Below are positions 53,966-62,987 of a DNA stretch of 64,000 bases, piece after piece. The stretch covers positions 10,743,501 through 10,807,500 of the forward strand of contig OX327693.1 in NCBI GenBank assembly GCA_946807835.1, in the 5' to 3' direction. Numbering within the stretch: position 1 is the first letter of the stretch; every line of letters begins with the position of its first letter. The translations under genes were made by a program, and so were the position numbers. Origin of the DNA: Ailanthus altissimus. Its lineage: Eukaryota > Streptophyta > Magnoliopsida > Sapindales > Simaroubaceae. Below the pieces are notes generated by a model. It ran no database searches. It worked only from the letters and a program-made list of their open reading frames with translations, and was not told the origin of the DNA.

Positions 53966-54511
53966 TTATTTTTCCACCGCATAGTCAAGAAAAGATAACA
54001 ACCCATTATAAAAACCATCAACGTTTAACAAACCAATGGGTTTTTTATGGATTTGCAATTGTGCCCATGAGACAATTTGAAAAATTTCCTCCAATGTTCC
54101 GAAACCTCCAGGTAGAGCTATGAAGGCATCAGCATTACGAAGCATAAAAGAAATTCGTTCATGCATTGATGATACCTGTAACTCATCCCCAATTGTTTTT
54201 CCTACAATGTCTCCAACAGCTAGAGCTTTTGGTATGATACCCAAAACTCGACTGCCATTATTTTGTGCAGCGGTTGCCACACGTCCCATTAATCCAAGAC
54301 TACCTCCCCCATATACTAAATGAATATTGCGCTCAGCTAACATCTTACCAAGGGTTTCTGCTGCTTCTATAAACTCACTAGTTTTTCCAGGGCTGGATCC
54401 ACAAAAGACACAAATTTTTGTGAATTTACGAGTTGATGATCCTTCCATGATTACACTCACCCTCTCTCTTGAATGATTTTGAGTTTGTACAAAGATGCAG
54501 AAATAATGCAA
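53966..54511 (-). CDS. LOG: Captured LOG-like cytokinin riboside 5'-monophosphate phosphoribohydrolase, truncated
   Basis: LOG enzymes hydrolyse cytokinin riboside monophosphates to free active cytokinin plus ribose 5-phosphate, in cytosol and nucleus. The 181-residue frame has the family features: ICVFCGSSPGK at the start of the Rossmann-like fold, the glycine-rich VYGGGSLGLMG, SMHERISFMLRNADAFIALP, and the diagnostic PGGFGTLEE active-site motif (PGGxGTxxE). The likely natural start is the second ATG at 54448 (MEGSSTRKFTK); 21 extra codons precede it. A TAA at 53966-53968 removes the last 57 or so residues. There is no intron, whereas plant LOG genes normally have several, so it probably came from a processed mRNA. 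It lies in sense orientation between the cysteine-rich ORF and the polypurine tract of the Athila element. Activity of the truncated form is doubtful. Confidence 0.93.
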   Translation of the reverse strand: MHYFCIFVQTQNHSRERVSVIMEGSSTRKFTKICVFCGSSPGKTSEFIEAAETLGKMLAERNIHLVYGGGSLGLMGRVATAAQNNGSRVLGIIPKALAVGDIVGKTIGDELQVSSMHERISFMLRNADAFIALPGGFGTLEEIFQIVSWAQLQIHKKPIGLLNVDGFYNGLLSFLDYAVEK

Positions 54512-54805
54512 TGTATTTATAGAGCCAAAAGGTATTGCAAAGTTAAATCACATGGCTATTGGCTTGAAGTACAAGATTCAATACCTTTTACCAATTTTCA
54601 ATTTGTTAGCTGGAAAAGTCACATGGGTTGTCGGCTTAAAATGCAAAATTTTCAAAAAGGATTATAGGTGGTTGATTATTGAAAAGATATTTGAGTTTGA
54701 AATGAAACATTTAAAAATAACAGCTATAGTAAATATATACAAGTAGTTGTGATTGTGGCTCACATCTTCCTCTGATTTTACGTCCAGTAACGGCTTAAAC
54801 GCCCT

Positions 54806-55354
54806 CTATGGGTCGGGGATAGGCTTCCCATCCAATTTTCTTATAAATTGGCAAACAGGGTCTTTTAAAGTCAGATTCCCGAGACTGTACCGCTCATGTT
54901 CTTTTAGGAATATGTCCCATAATTCATGAATTGCAATATGCACATATCCACTAGGATGCGTCTCAAGAGTCGATAAGATATTATCTAAAGACTCCTTACT
55001 CAGGCCATCCTTAATGAACCTAATTTTATCTTCACGATTTACAGACACCATTCCTAAAGTGCGGCAACGTGTGTTGCAAGTCGTGCGTGCACACTTGTAA
55101 CAAACATTTAATCGTTTTGCTCTTCGTTTTTTTGAAAAAGAGCTTTTACCTAAGCCAGGCATGTAGGAAATTAATGAGTCTGAAAATTCACCTGTTAATC
55201 TAACTTTGGCTTCAATTAACCAACGTAAATCAACAGGTATATTCATAATCATTAATAACCTTAATCTTTCACATCTTGCTTGGTAAATTTTCTTCAAGGA
55301 ATTTTGAGGCAATGAGGGAAAACGCTTTTTCAAATTTTTTAGAATGTCATCCAT
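54806..55354 (-). CDS. Basic cysteine-rich protein, possibly viral nucleic-acid-binding-protein-like
   Basis: 182 residues, complete frame, ATG at 55354 (MDDILKNLKKRFPSLPQNSL), in sense orientation 219 bp after the end of pol and 294 bp before the LOG ORF. The centre (about residues 67-98) is a basic stretch, GLGKSSFSKKRRAKRLNVC, running into CYKCARTTCNTRC, with spacing C-x2-C-x4-C-x3-C. A basic arginine/lysine cluster ending RRA directly before a CxxC zinc-binding motif is the layout of the small cysteine-rich nucleic-acid-binding proteins of carlaviruses and related flexiviruses, several of which suppress RNA silencing. The match is by pattern only. This protein is longer, with about 65 extra N-terminal and 80 C-terminal residues, and its cysteine spacing is tighter. 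It has no signal peptide or membrane segment. It is not the usual Athila env-like protein. Alternative: an unrelated zinc-binding protein of the element itself. Confidence 0.6.
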   Translation of the reverse strand: MDDILKNLKKRFPSLPQNSLKKIYQARCERLRLLMIMNIPVDLRWLIEAKVRLTGEFSDSLISYMPGLGKSSFSKKRRAKRLNVCYKCARTTCNTRCRTLGMVSVNREDKIRFIKDGLSKESLDNILSTLETHPSGYVHIAIHELWDIFLKEHERYSLGNLTLKDPVCQFIRKLDGKPIPDP

Positions 55355-55573
55355 TTTTTTTTTTAAGAAAAGGGGGAAGAAGAGAAGATATCAGTAATTA
55401 TGGGAAACTGACAAAATCGATTTGAAATATCACGGAGTACCGTTATCCGCCGCTTAACCGGGGTGCAAAACAAAACTTTAACAAAACTACTAAATTAACC
55501 TGCAAGTAAAAAAAAAAAAAATGTTAGAAGAAGAATAAATATATATAAATATGTAAATATATAAAAAAAAAGA

Positions 55574-55840
55574 TTAATTGGTCTCGTAACAAGGATCCGA
55601 CAGGAACGTAAATTCTTCATGAAAAGCTTGGTTTTCTAGAAACGGCTTGAGTCTTTGCCCATTTACCTTAAACACATTCCCATTTCTAGGATTTTCAATG
55701 TCAATTGTTCCATAAGGGTACACATGTTTCACAATAAAAGGGCCACTCCATCTTGATCTTAATATTCCAGGGAATATGTGAAGTCGAGAATTATAAAGCA
55801 AAACCTTCTGACCAGTGTCAAATGTTTTTCTCTGAATTTT
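55574..55840 (-). pseudogene. Integrase C-terminal region, shifted out of the gag-pol frame
   Basis: This frame encodes the C-terminal part of Athila integrase: [53 protein letters not shown]. It is separated from the main gag-pol frame by one extra base in a run of eight A (plus strand T at 55837-55844). The gag-pol frame itself ends shortly after, at 55818. The region is otherwise free of lesions, so the shift is recent, a sequencing error in a homopolymer, or a site of slippage. Confidence 0.85.
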
Positions 55841-58800
55841 TTTTATCATGAAAGGCTTTAATTTTAGCTTTATGAATTTTTGAATTCTCATATGCATCAT
55901 TTCTCAATTCTTCAAGTTCATTTATTTGTAATTTACGTATGTGTCCAGCAGAATCAAGATTTTCATTGAAAGTTTTAATAGCCCAGTAGGCTTTATGCTC
56001 AAGTTCCACAGGTAAGTGACAAGGTTTTCCATAAACTATCCTATAGGGAGACATACCCAATGAAGTTTTAAAAGCAGTTCTATAAGCCCACAGTGCATCA
56101 TTTAGTCTTAAAGACCAATCTTTGCGATTTGGGTTTACAGTTTTTTCTAAAATTTGTTTTATCTCCCTATTTGCTAATTCAACTTGTCCACTTGTCTGAG
56201 GATGATAAGGGGTGGCAACTTTATGAGTAATACCATATTTTTTCACTAATGTTTCAAATGGCCTATTACAAAAATGCTTACCCCCATCACTTATAATGGC
56301 TCGAGGGATTCCAAATCGACTTAAGATATTTTCTTTCAAAAATTTCATGACTGTTTTATGGTCATTATGTCGACATGGAATAGCCTCAATCCATTTTGAG
56401 ACATAATCTACTGCAACTAAGATATACGTAAATCCAAATGATAACGGAAATGGTCCCATGAAATCTATCCCCCAACAATCAAAGATTTCAATAACAAGAA
56501 TGGGGTTCAAAGGCATCATGTTTCGTTTTGAAATTGATCCCAACTTTTGACAATTTTCACAAGTTATACAAAATGCATGTGTATCTTTAAATAAAGTGGG
56601 CCAATAAAATCCACACTGCAAGATTTTTGCAGCTGTTTTCTTTGATGAGAAATGTCCCCCACATGCTTCAGAATGACAAAATTCAATAACTTTATTTACC
56701 TCATTGTCGGGTATGCATCTTCGAAATATTTGATCACGACAATATTTAAAGAGATAAGGATCATCCCAATAAAACTTTCTCACCTCCGTTAAAAATTTTC
56801 TTTTGTCTTGAGCATTCCATTGAGGTGGCATTTCTCCTGTTACAAGAAAATTAACAATATTAGCATACCAGGGCATTGTAACAGTAGAAAATAACAATTC
56901 ATCGGGAAAAGAATCATTAATAGGTGTTATTTCTGTTGATGAATCTGGTGTGAGTCTTGATAAGTGATCTGCAACAACATTTTCAGCTCCCTTCTTATCC
57001 TTGATAGTGATAATAAATTCTTGAAGCAATAGAATCCATCGAATCAGTCTTGGTTTTGCATCTTGTTTTGACATTAAGTATCTTACAGCAGCATGGTCAG
57101 TAAATACAATAGTTGAAGAACCAATTAAGTAAGAACGAAATTTGTCTAATGCAAATATTACAGCAAGTAGTTCTTTTTCAGTTGTTGTGTAATTCATTTG
57201 TGCACTGTTTAAAGTTCTACTCGCGTAATAAATTACATAGGATTTACCTTCTTTTCTTTGTCCTAATACAGCACCAACAGCGTAGTCACTAGCATCACAC
57301 ATGAGCTCAAAAGGTAAAGACCAGTCAGGAGATTGTATGATAGGAGCAGATGTTAAGAGGCCAATTAATTTTTCAAATGAATTTTGACACTCTTGAGTCC
57401 ACTTAAATGATACATCTTTTGCTAAGAGGTTACAAAGAGGTTTAGATATAGCACTAAAGTTTTTTATGAACCTCCTATAGAATCCAGCATGTCCTAAAAA
57501 GGATTGGACTTCTCTGACTGTTTTTGGTGGAGGCAAATGTGTAATGAGTTCGACTTTTGCCTTATCCACTTCAATTCCTTTAGAAGATACTATATGTCCC
57601 AAAACAATTCCAGAAGTAACCATGTAGTAACATTTTTCCCAGTTCAATACAAGACTCTTTTCTTCACATCTTTTTAAGACCTTTTCTAAGTTTTCAAGAC
57701 AATTATCAAAAGAATTTCCAAACACAGTTAAATCATCCATGAAAACTTCTAAATAATGCTCAATCATGTCACTAAAAATGCTTAACATACATCTCTGAAA
57801 TGTTGCTGGGGCATTACAAAGTCCAAAGGGCATTCTTTTAAAAGCAAAGGTTCCAAAAGGACATGTGAATGTAGTCTTTTCTTGGTCTTCTAGTGCTATA
57901 GGAATTTGATAATAGCCAGAGTAACCATCTAGAAAGCAATAGTAGGGATGTCCTGCTACTCTTTCTATAATCTGATCAAGGAATGGTAAAGGAAAATGGT
58001 CTTTTCTAGTGGCCAAGTTCAATTTTCTATAATCTATGCACATCCTCCAACTAGATGAGACTCGAGTTGGTATTAACTCACCTTTTTCATTTTCAATGAC
58101 TGTGATTCCAGATTTTTTTGGTACTACCTGAGTAGGACTTACCCACTTACTATCTGAGATCGGATAGATAATTCCTACTTCAAGTAATTTGAGAACTTCA
58201 GCTCTCACTACCTCTTTCATATGTGGATTTAATCTCCTTTGAGGTTGTTGGGAAGTTTTGGCATTATCCTCTAGGTGTATTCTATGTGTGCAAATCAAAG
58301 GATTAATACCATTTATGTCTTTTAAAGTCCACCTAATTGCATTTTTATGCATTTTCAATAATTCAATCAACTTATCTTCTTGTTCACTTGTGAGTGTAGA
58401 AGCGATTACCACCGGGTAAGTTTGTTTCTCTCCAAGAAATGCATATTTCAGTCCTTCAGGCAGAGGTTTTAACTCCAACTTTGAAATTTCGTTCTTTTTA
58501 TCCTCATTTTCTCCCAATTCTTCAAACTTTAGTTTCCATCTTTTATTTTCAATCACCTGTGCACAGTCAAGTAAAGAACATATGTCAGAGATTTCAGGAT
58601 CTAATTGTATATTTGACTCAAATGAATTTATTAAACACATTTCTAAGGGATCGGTAGAACTCCCTTTTTGAATATGATCCTCCACAATCATTTCAATCAT
58701 GTCACCTTCTTCACTTTCATCCTCCTCTTCATATGGTTGCTTACACATATTAAAAACATTGAGTTTAAGTGTCATGTTTCCAAATGAAAGCTTCATTACT

Positions 58801-61007
58801 CCATTCCTGCAATTAATCAAAGCGTTAGAAGTTGCTAAAAATGGACGACCTAAAATAACAGGTATCGGATTACATCCTTTGACAGGTTCTGTGTCCAAGA
58901 CGATAAAATCCACAGGATATATGAATTTATCAACTTGAACTAAGACATCCTCCACTGTCCCTCTTGGTACTTTTATTGATCTATCAGCAAGTAAAAGAGT
59001 TACAGATGTTGATTTTAACTCCCCGAGATTGAGCTGCTGATAAACTGAATACGGCAATAAATTCACACTAGCACCAAGATCAAGTAAGGCTTGTTCAATT
59101 TTATGACTTCCAATAATACATGAAATTGTAGGACAACCAGGGTCTTTATATTTCAAAGAATTATTGTTCTGAAGAATGGCACTTACTTGTTCAGCTAAAA
59201 ATGCTTTCTTTTTCACATTCAGTTTTCTTTTTACTGTGCATAAGTCTTTCAAAAATTTTGCATAAGATGGAACCTGTTTAATAGCATCCAGTAAAGGAAT
59301 ATTAACTTTTACCTGTTTGAAGATTTCAAAAATTTCAGGATTGTGATTCATCTTTTTAGTATTACGTAATGCATGAGGAAATGGGGGTGGAGGTGAAGGT
59401 TTGGTGTTTTCTTCATTAAGTGTAGGTTCAACACTTTCCTTGCCCTTAGAGATTGATTCATCGCTCTCATGAGGTTCAGGAATTTCTTTTTCAACAATTT
59501 TACCACTCCGAAGAGTGATAACTGCTTTAACTTGATCCATGTGTTGGCTTCCTGAACTACATGCATTTGAGTTATGTTGTCCTTTGGGGTTTGGCTGTGG
59601 TTGAGAAGGAAATTTTCCTTTCTCATGAATGTTCAGTGCAGTTGCAAATTTAGCAAGAGTATCTTTCAAATCAGCAAATGTTTGAGCATTTTGAGAATTA
59701 ACAGACTCTTGTTTTTCAATGAATGTATGCAAGGTTTCTTCAAGATTTTTCCTAGGAGGTGGGACATATGGTGCATAACCTTGATGATTTTGAAAGTTTT
59801 GGTGTGGTTGGAAAGGTGGTTGCGAAGCCTGTGCTTGAGTGTCATTCCTCCAACTAAAATTCGGGTGATTTCGCCATCCAGGATTATAGTTTTGTGAATA
59901 TGGGTTATTGTTTGACCATTTGAACGTGTTTAAAACATTGGCTTGTTCATGAAGACATTCCCTAAATGCAGGCAAAGTTGGGCAATCATTGGTAGGGTGA
60001 TCATGGGTTTCACAAATGTGACACACAATTTCTTGAACAGATTTTATTTGACCACTCTTTTTCATTTCTAAGGTTTCGACTTTTCTAGCAAGGGATGCTA
60101 ATTTGGCTTGAAGGTCATGGTCTTCCTTAAGATGATAAATACCCCCACTAGATGTAGTGGTTTGATTTTTGCTAGGTGCCTCACAGGTACCAGCAGTGTC
60201 CCAATTTTGAGCATTTTCTGCTAGTAAGTCAAGATAGTTCATTGCCTCTTCTGGGTCTTTTTCCTCAAATGTTCCATTACACATCATTTCTACCATTTGC
60301 CTAACTTGGGGTGTTAAGCCCTCATAGAAATTTGAGACTACTCTCCATGTTTCAAAACCATGATGGGGACAGGTATTAAGTAATTCTTTATACCTTTCCC
60401 AACATTGATAAAGGGTCTCTCCTGGTTTTTGGGCAAAAGTGGTGATTTGTCTTTTGAAAGAATTTGTTCTATGGGAGGGAAAAAACTTTTTCAGGAATTG
60501 TTGTTGCATCTCGTCCCATAAAGAAATGGATCCTGGCCTAAGGTTTTGTAGCCATGTTTTAGCTTTATCTTTTAAAGAAAAAGGGAAAAGCTTAAGTCGA
60601 ATTGTGTTCATGCTACAATTTTGATCATTATACGTGTTACACACTTCTTCAAATTCTCTTAGATGTAGATAAGGGTTCTCTGCATCTAAGCCATGAAAAG
60701 TGGGTAAAAGTTGGATAATGCCTGGCTTAAAATTAAAATGCGTTGCATCCGGTGGAAAAATTAAGCAAGAAGGTGCACCGGTTCGTGTAGGGTTCATATA
60801 GTCTCTAAGTGTCCTAGGTCGGTTATGGTCATTATGTTGGGACTGATTGTCCCCTGGGTCTATGAGTCCCTCAATTTGATTTTCGCTCATGGTGTTACTT
60901 GGTGAAGAATGAGAAGATGAAGGAGAATCTAACAAATTATCAAAGGAAGTTTTGAAATTACCTTTTACTAAACGATGAGAATTAGGATCTCGAAACCAAC
61001 CGCTCAT
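55818..61007 (-). CDS. Athila-type gag-pol polyprotein (gag, protease, RT, RNase H, integrase)
   Basis: An almost intact frame of about 1730 residues from the likely start at 61007 ([17 protein letters not shown]; an upstream in-frame ATG at 61088 would add a hydrophobic leader). Numbering from the upstream ATG: gag capsid with [17 protein letters not shown] at about 160; zinc knuckle [14 protein letters not shown] at about 350; protease DLGAS motif in [17 protein letters not shown] at about 670; RT with CIDYRKLN at about 1020, [24 protein letters not shown] and the FMDD box at about 1118; RNase H with [12 protein letters not shown] at about 1263 and [11 protein letters not shown]; integrase zinc domain (H, H, CITCENC) at about 1470-1510; core D-D-E in [18 protein letters not shown] and VELANREIK at about 1540, 1600 and 1636. 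All key catalytic residues are present. The frame breaks near its end (see 55837-55844), separating the integrase C terminus. Confidence 0.96.
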   Translation of the reverse strand: MSGWFRDPNSHRLVKGNFKTSFDNLLDSPSSSHSSPSNTMSENQIEGLIDPGDNQSQHNDHNRPRTLRDYMNPTRTGAPSCLIFPPDATHFNFKPGIIQLLPTFHGLDAENPYLHLREFEEVCNTYNDQNCSMNTIRLKLFPFSLKDKAKTWLQNLRPGSISLWDEMQQQFLKKFFPSHRTNSFKRQITTFAQKPGETLYQCWERYKELLNTCPHHGFETWRVVSNFYEGLTPQVRQMVEMMCNGTFEEKDPEEAMNYLDLLAENAQNWDTAGTCEAPSKNQTTTSSGGIYHLKEDHDLQAKLASLARKVETLEMKKSGQIKSVQEIVCHICETHDHPTNDCPTLPAFRECLHEQANVLNTFKWSNNNPYSQNYNPGWRNHPNFSWRNDTQAQASQPPFQPHQNFQNHQGYAPYVPPPRKNLEETLHTFIEKQESVNSQNAQTFADLKDTLAKFATALNIHEKGKFPSQPQPNPKGQHNSNACSSGSQHMDQVKAVITLRSGKIVEKEIPEPHESDESISKGKESVEPTLNEENTKPSPPPPFPHALRNTKKMNHNPEIFEIFKQVKVNIPLLDAIKQVPSYAKFLKDLCTVKRKLNVKKKAFLAEQVSAILQNNNSLKYKDPGCPTISCIIGSHKIEQALLDLGASVNLLPYSVYQQLNLGELKSTSVTLLLADRSIKVPRGTVEDVLVQVDKFIYPVDFIVLDTEPVKGCNPIPVILGRPFLATSNALINCRNGVMKLSFGNMTLKLNVFNMCKQPYEEEDESEEGDMIEMIVEDHIQKGSSTDPLEMCLINSFESNIQLDPEISDICSLLDCAQVIENKRWKLKFEELGENEDKKNEISKLELKPLPEGLKYAFLGEKQTYPVVIASTLTSEQEDKLIELLKMHKNAIRWTLKDINGINPLICTHRIHLEDNAKTSQQPQRRLNPHMKEVVRAEVLKLLEVGIIYPISDSKWVSPTQVVPKKSGITVIENEKGELIPTRVSSSWRMCIDYRKLNLATRKDHFPLPFLDQIIERVAGHPYYCFLDGYSGYYQIPIALEDQEKTTFTCPFGTFAFKRMPFGLCNAPATFQRCMLSIFSDMIEHYLEVFMDDLTVFGNSFDNCLENLEKVLKRCEEKSLVLNWEKCYYMVTSGIVLGHIVSSKGIEVDKAKVELITHLPPPKTVREVQSFLGHAGFYRRFIKNFSAISKPLCNLLAKDVSFKWTQECQNSFEKLIGLLTSAPIIQSPDWSLPFELMCDASDYAVGAVLGQRKEGKSYVIYYASRTLNSAQMNYTTTEKELLAVIFALDKFRSYLIGSSTIVFTDHAAVRYLMSKQDAKPRLIRWILLLQEFIITIKDKKGAENVVADHLSRLTPDSSTEITPINDSFPDELLFSTVTMPWYANIVNFLVTGEMPPQWNAQDKRKFLTEVRKFYWDDPYLFKYCRDQIFRRCIPDNEVNKVIEFCHSEACGGHFSSKKTAAKILQCGFYWPTLFKDTHAFCITCENCQKLGSISKRNMMPLNPILVIEIFDCWGIDFMGPFPLSFGFTYILVAVDYVSKWIEAIPCRHNDHKTVMKFLKENILSRFGIPRAIISDGGKHFCNRPFETLVKKYGITHKVATPYHPQTSGQVELANREIKQILEKTVNPNRKDWSLRLNDALWAYRTAFKTSLGMSPYRIVYGKPCHLPVELEHKAYWAIKTFNENLDSAGHIRKLQINELEELRNDAYENSKIHKAKIKAFHDKKNSEKNI

Positions 61008-61190
61008 AAAAAGAAACAAAACAAAATACAATAACAATAATACAAATAAAATATTAAACACGGGTAAATAAAATAAAATATTACACACAAGTAAATAAAA
61101 TATGTAAAACTAAAAGCAAAATAAAGATAAATAATTAGAAGTTAGATTAGTGATGTTAGATTATATAATAAAAAGTTAATAAATAAATAG

Positions 61191-61475
61191 TAGGAGGCTT
61201 AGCCTTCCATTAAAATAAAAAAAAGCGAAAATAAAAGGCGAATAATAAATAAAGTAAAGTACGTTAGGAGGCTCGGCCTTCCATGAAAATTAAAAAAAAC
61301 TAAAATAAAAAATAATAAATAAACGAAATAAAGAGTAGGAGGCTCAGCCTTCCGCGAAAATAAAAACAGAATAATAATAAAGTACGTTAGGAGGCTCGGC
61401 CTTCCATGAAAAAAAAATAAAAAAAAAAAAACGAATAATAAATAACAAGTAGGAGGCTCAGCTTTCCATGAAAAT
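61191..61475 (-). repeat. Five hairpin-forming repeats in the retrotransposon leader
   Basis: Copies start at 61191, 61265, 61336, 61388 and 61450, with the core taggaggctcggccttccat (variants at a few sites) separated by A-rich spacers of variable length. On the sense RNA each core reads roughly ATGGAAGGCCGAGCCTCCTA, where AGGC can pair with GCCT and GG with CC around a short CGA loop. They lie between the primer-binding site and gag. They also produce a spurious repetitive minus-strand ORF at 61199-61699. Confidence 0.88.
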
Positions 61476-61521
61476 AAAATAAACAAACAAACAATAACAA
61501 AACAAAATATTAATGTTACCT

Positions 61522-61538
61522 CCCCGGCAACGGCGCCA
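61522..61538 (-). other. Primer-binding site, perfect match to tRNA-Asp
   Basis: The plus strand reads ccccggcaacggcgcca, identical over 17 nt to the 3' end of plant tRNA-Asp(GUC) including CCA. It is 6 nt from the end of the 5' LTR (61545). tRNA-Asp priming is typical of Athila elements. Confidence 0.93.
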
Positions 61539-61544
61539 AAAACT

Positions 61545-62982
61545 TGACACGTCCAGAATATAGAAGTTATTCCCAAGTGCAGGATTGTCGAAGTAATAAA
61601 TAACCCGATGAGAACGGGGTCGATCCACAGGGAAGTAGAATTAAAATTACAAATTATAAACACTTTAAAGATAATTAATGCAGTATAAGATGTTTGCAAA
61701 TATTATTTCAATTAACCAATTCAAATAAAAAGCTAAGGTTACGGGGATTCACTCTTGGCATAAGAAGTAAGAATATATTTAACTTTTTATTTTTTTATAA
61801 CTCAATTGGAATCCTCACACAAAGGAGGTTCCAACCGGAAAATATAGCAATTAAAGTTCATTATCATTTATATATTGATTAGTATTTATTTCTTTCAATT
61901 ATTATACACCAAATCTTATAAATGGGTTCAAGTATTTATTATGCCAATCTTTATATTTGTCTACAATAAATTAAGACTCCCACTTTACAAGAAAGGTTAT
62001 ATAAACCAAGACTTGTAAATGGTTTCAATAATTTATTATGCCAAGTATTAAGTTTGTCAATAATAAATCAAGAATCACCACTTTAGAAGAAATGGTATTA
62101 ATTCTACAAACAAAATAAATACATCATATATAAATTTACATAACTTAAAAATGAAGCATTAAATTCATGAATAAATATTAAACATATCTTATTACCTTGC
62201 CAAGAGCTTCACCCTTTCACCTTAGCTTAAACAAAATTATTTGGACATAATAAAACTAAATGAAAAGAAAAGAAATGGAAGAAGAAATAACATGACTTAA
62301 TAGTAAACAAGAGAAATAATAGTACAAGGAAATGGATACAAAGGAAAAGTATTTAGAACTAAATTCTAACTTTCTAATTACATTCTTTAGGCATAAACAA
62401 GCCACCTATTTATAGAAAAACATGGATAAATTGAGACAAATTTGGAGGGAACCACTTGGTTGATGAAAGTCAAGAATGGTGGCAAAATAATTTGCATTCA
62501 TTATCACTTGGGCACCCACTTGATTATCCAATTTGGAATTGATGTGATCCGAATTAACTGTCACTTAAAACATAAAAGTTGTAGATAAGTCTCTTATCTT
62601 TCCAAATTGAGTGATCTCATACGTATTGGATACGTATTTCTATAGTTATGGGCCAAACATTGATAACTGTTCAAACTGGGCCTGTACTGCAGATCAATTC
62701 TGTTCTAGGCCAATTTTCACCCTCTAAACACTCGAATTTCCAATGCTTTGTGAAATATAATATATTAGCCCATTGAGTCAGCTCTGTACAGGATTAAGAA
62801 GTACCTCAATTGGATCTTTAGGTAGAAAGTTATGCCCATTTTACCGAACCTGCCAAAAAACAGTTATAAGATAATTAAGTACAATATTGTAAACATACTT
62901 AAGTTAAGAAAATTAAATACACTAGTAATACAAAACAATCATGTAAAACTCTTATTAAATGTGTAATTTCAAGTGTTCATCA
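61545..62982 (-). repeat. 5' LTR of the 12-kb Athila element
   Basis: 1438 bp, identical in length to the 3' LTR. It should carry the promoter for the genomic RNA (TATA box at 62406-62415). Followed by TSD ctaat. Confidence 0.95.
62406..62415 (-). promoter_or_regulatory. LTR TATA box
   Basis: The plus strand reads ctatttatag, giving CTATAAATAG on the minus strand, a canonical plant TATA box. The transcription start would be expected about 30 bp downstream, near 62375. The same box is present in the 3' LTR (51785-51794) and, as tctatttatag, in the older solo LTR near 14990. Confidence 0.7.
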
Positions 62983-62987
62983 CTAAT

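Larger units (their letters stand above)
50924..62982 (-). mobile_element. Young Athila-type Ty3/gypsy retrotransposon with captured ORFs, TSD ctaat
   Basis: 12,059 bp. LTRs at 50924-52361 and 61545-62982 (1438 bp each) differ at about eight sites by eye. Identical ctaat flanks lie at 50919-50923 and 62983-62987. In minus orientation the order is: 5' LTR, tRNA-Asp primer-binding site (61522-61538), leader with five hairpin-forming repeats (61191-61475), gag-pol (61007-55574 with one frameshift), a cysteine-rich ORF (55354-54806), a LOG ORF (54511-53966 plus remnant), about 1.4 kb noncoding, polypurine tract (52362-52370), 3' LTR. The high LTR identity suggests a recent insertion. The usual Athila env-like gene is absent from its normal place. 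Confidence 0.95.

Noticed and set aside
54120..54323. 67-codon plus-strand ORF opposite LOG
   Set aside because: Antisense shadow of the LOG coding sequence; no independent motif.
58439..60624. Several plus-strand ORFs within the gag-pol region
   Set aside because: Antisense shadows of the 1756-codon polyprotein frame.
61191..61475. CRISPR-like spacing of the five leader repeats
   Set aside because: Spacers are A-rich low-complexity DNA of variable length inside a plant retrotransposon leader; not a CRISPR array.
61199..61699. 166-codon minus-strand ORF with repeats and apparent membrane segments
   Set aside because: It runs across the leader repeats, the primer-binding site and into the LTR; its hydrophobic look comes from translating A/T-rich repeats. 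The same N-terminal part occurs at 50890 in the other LTR, so it is not a gene.
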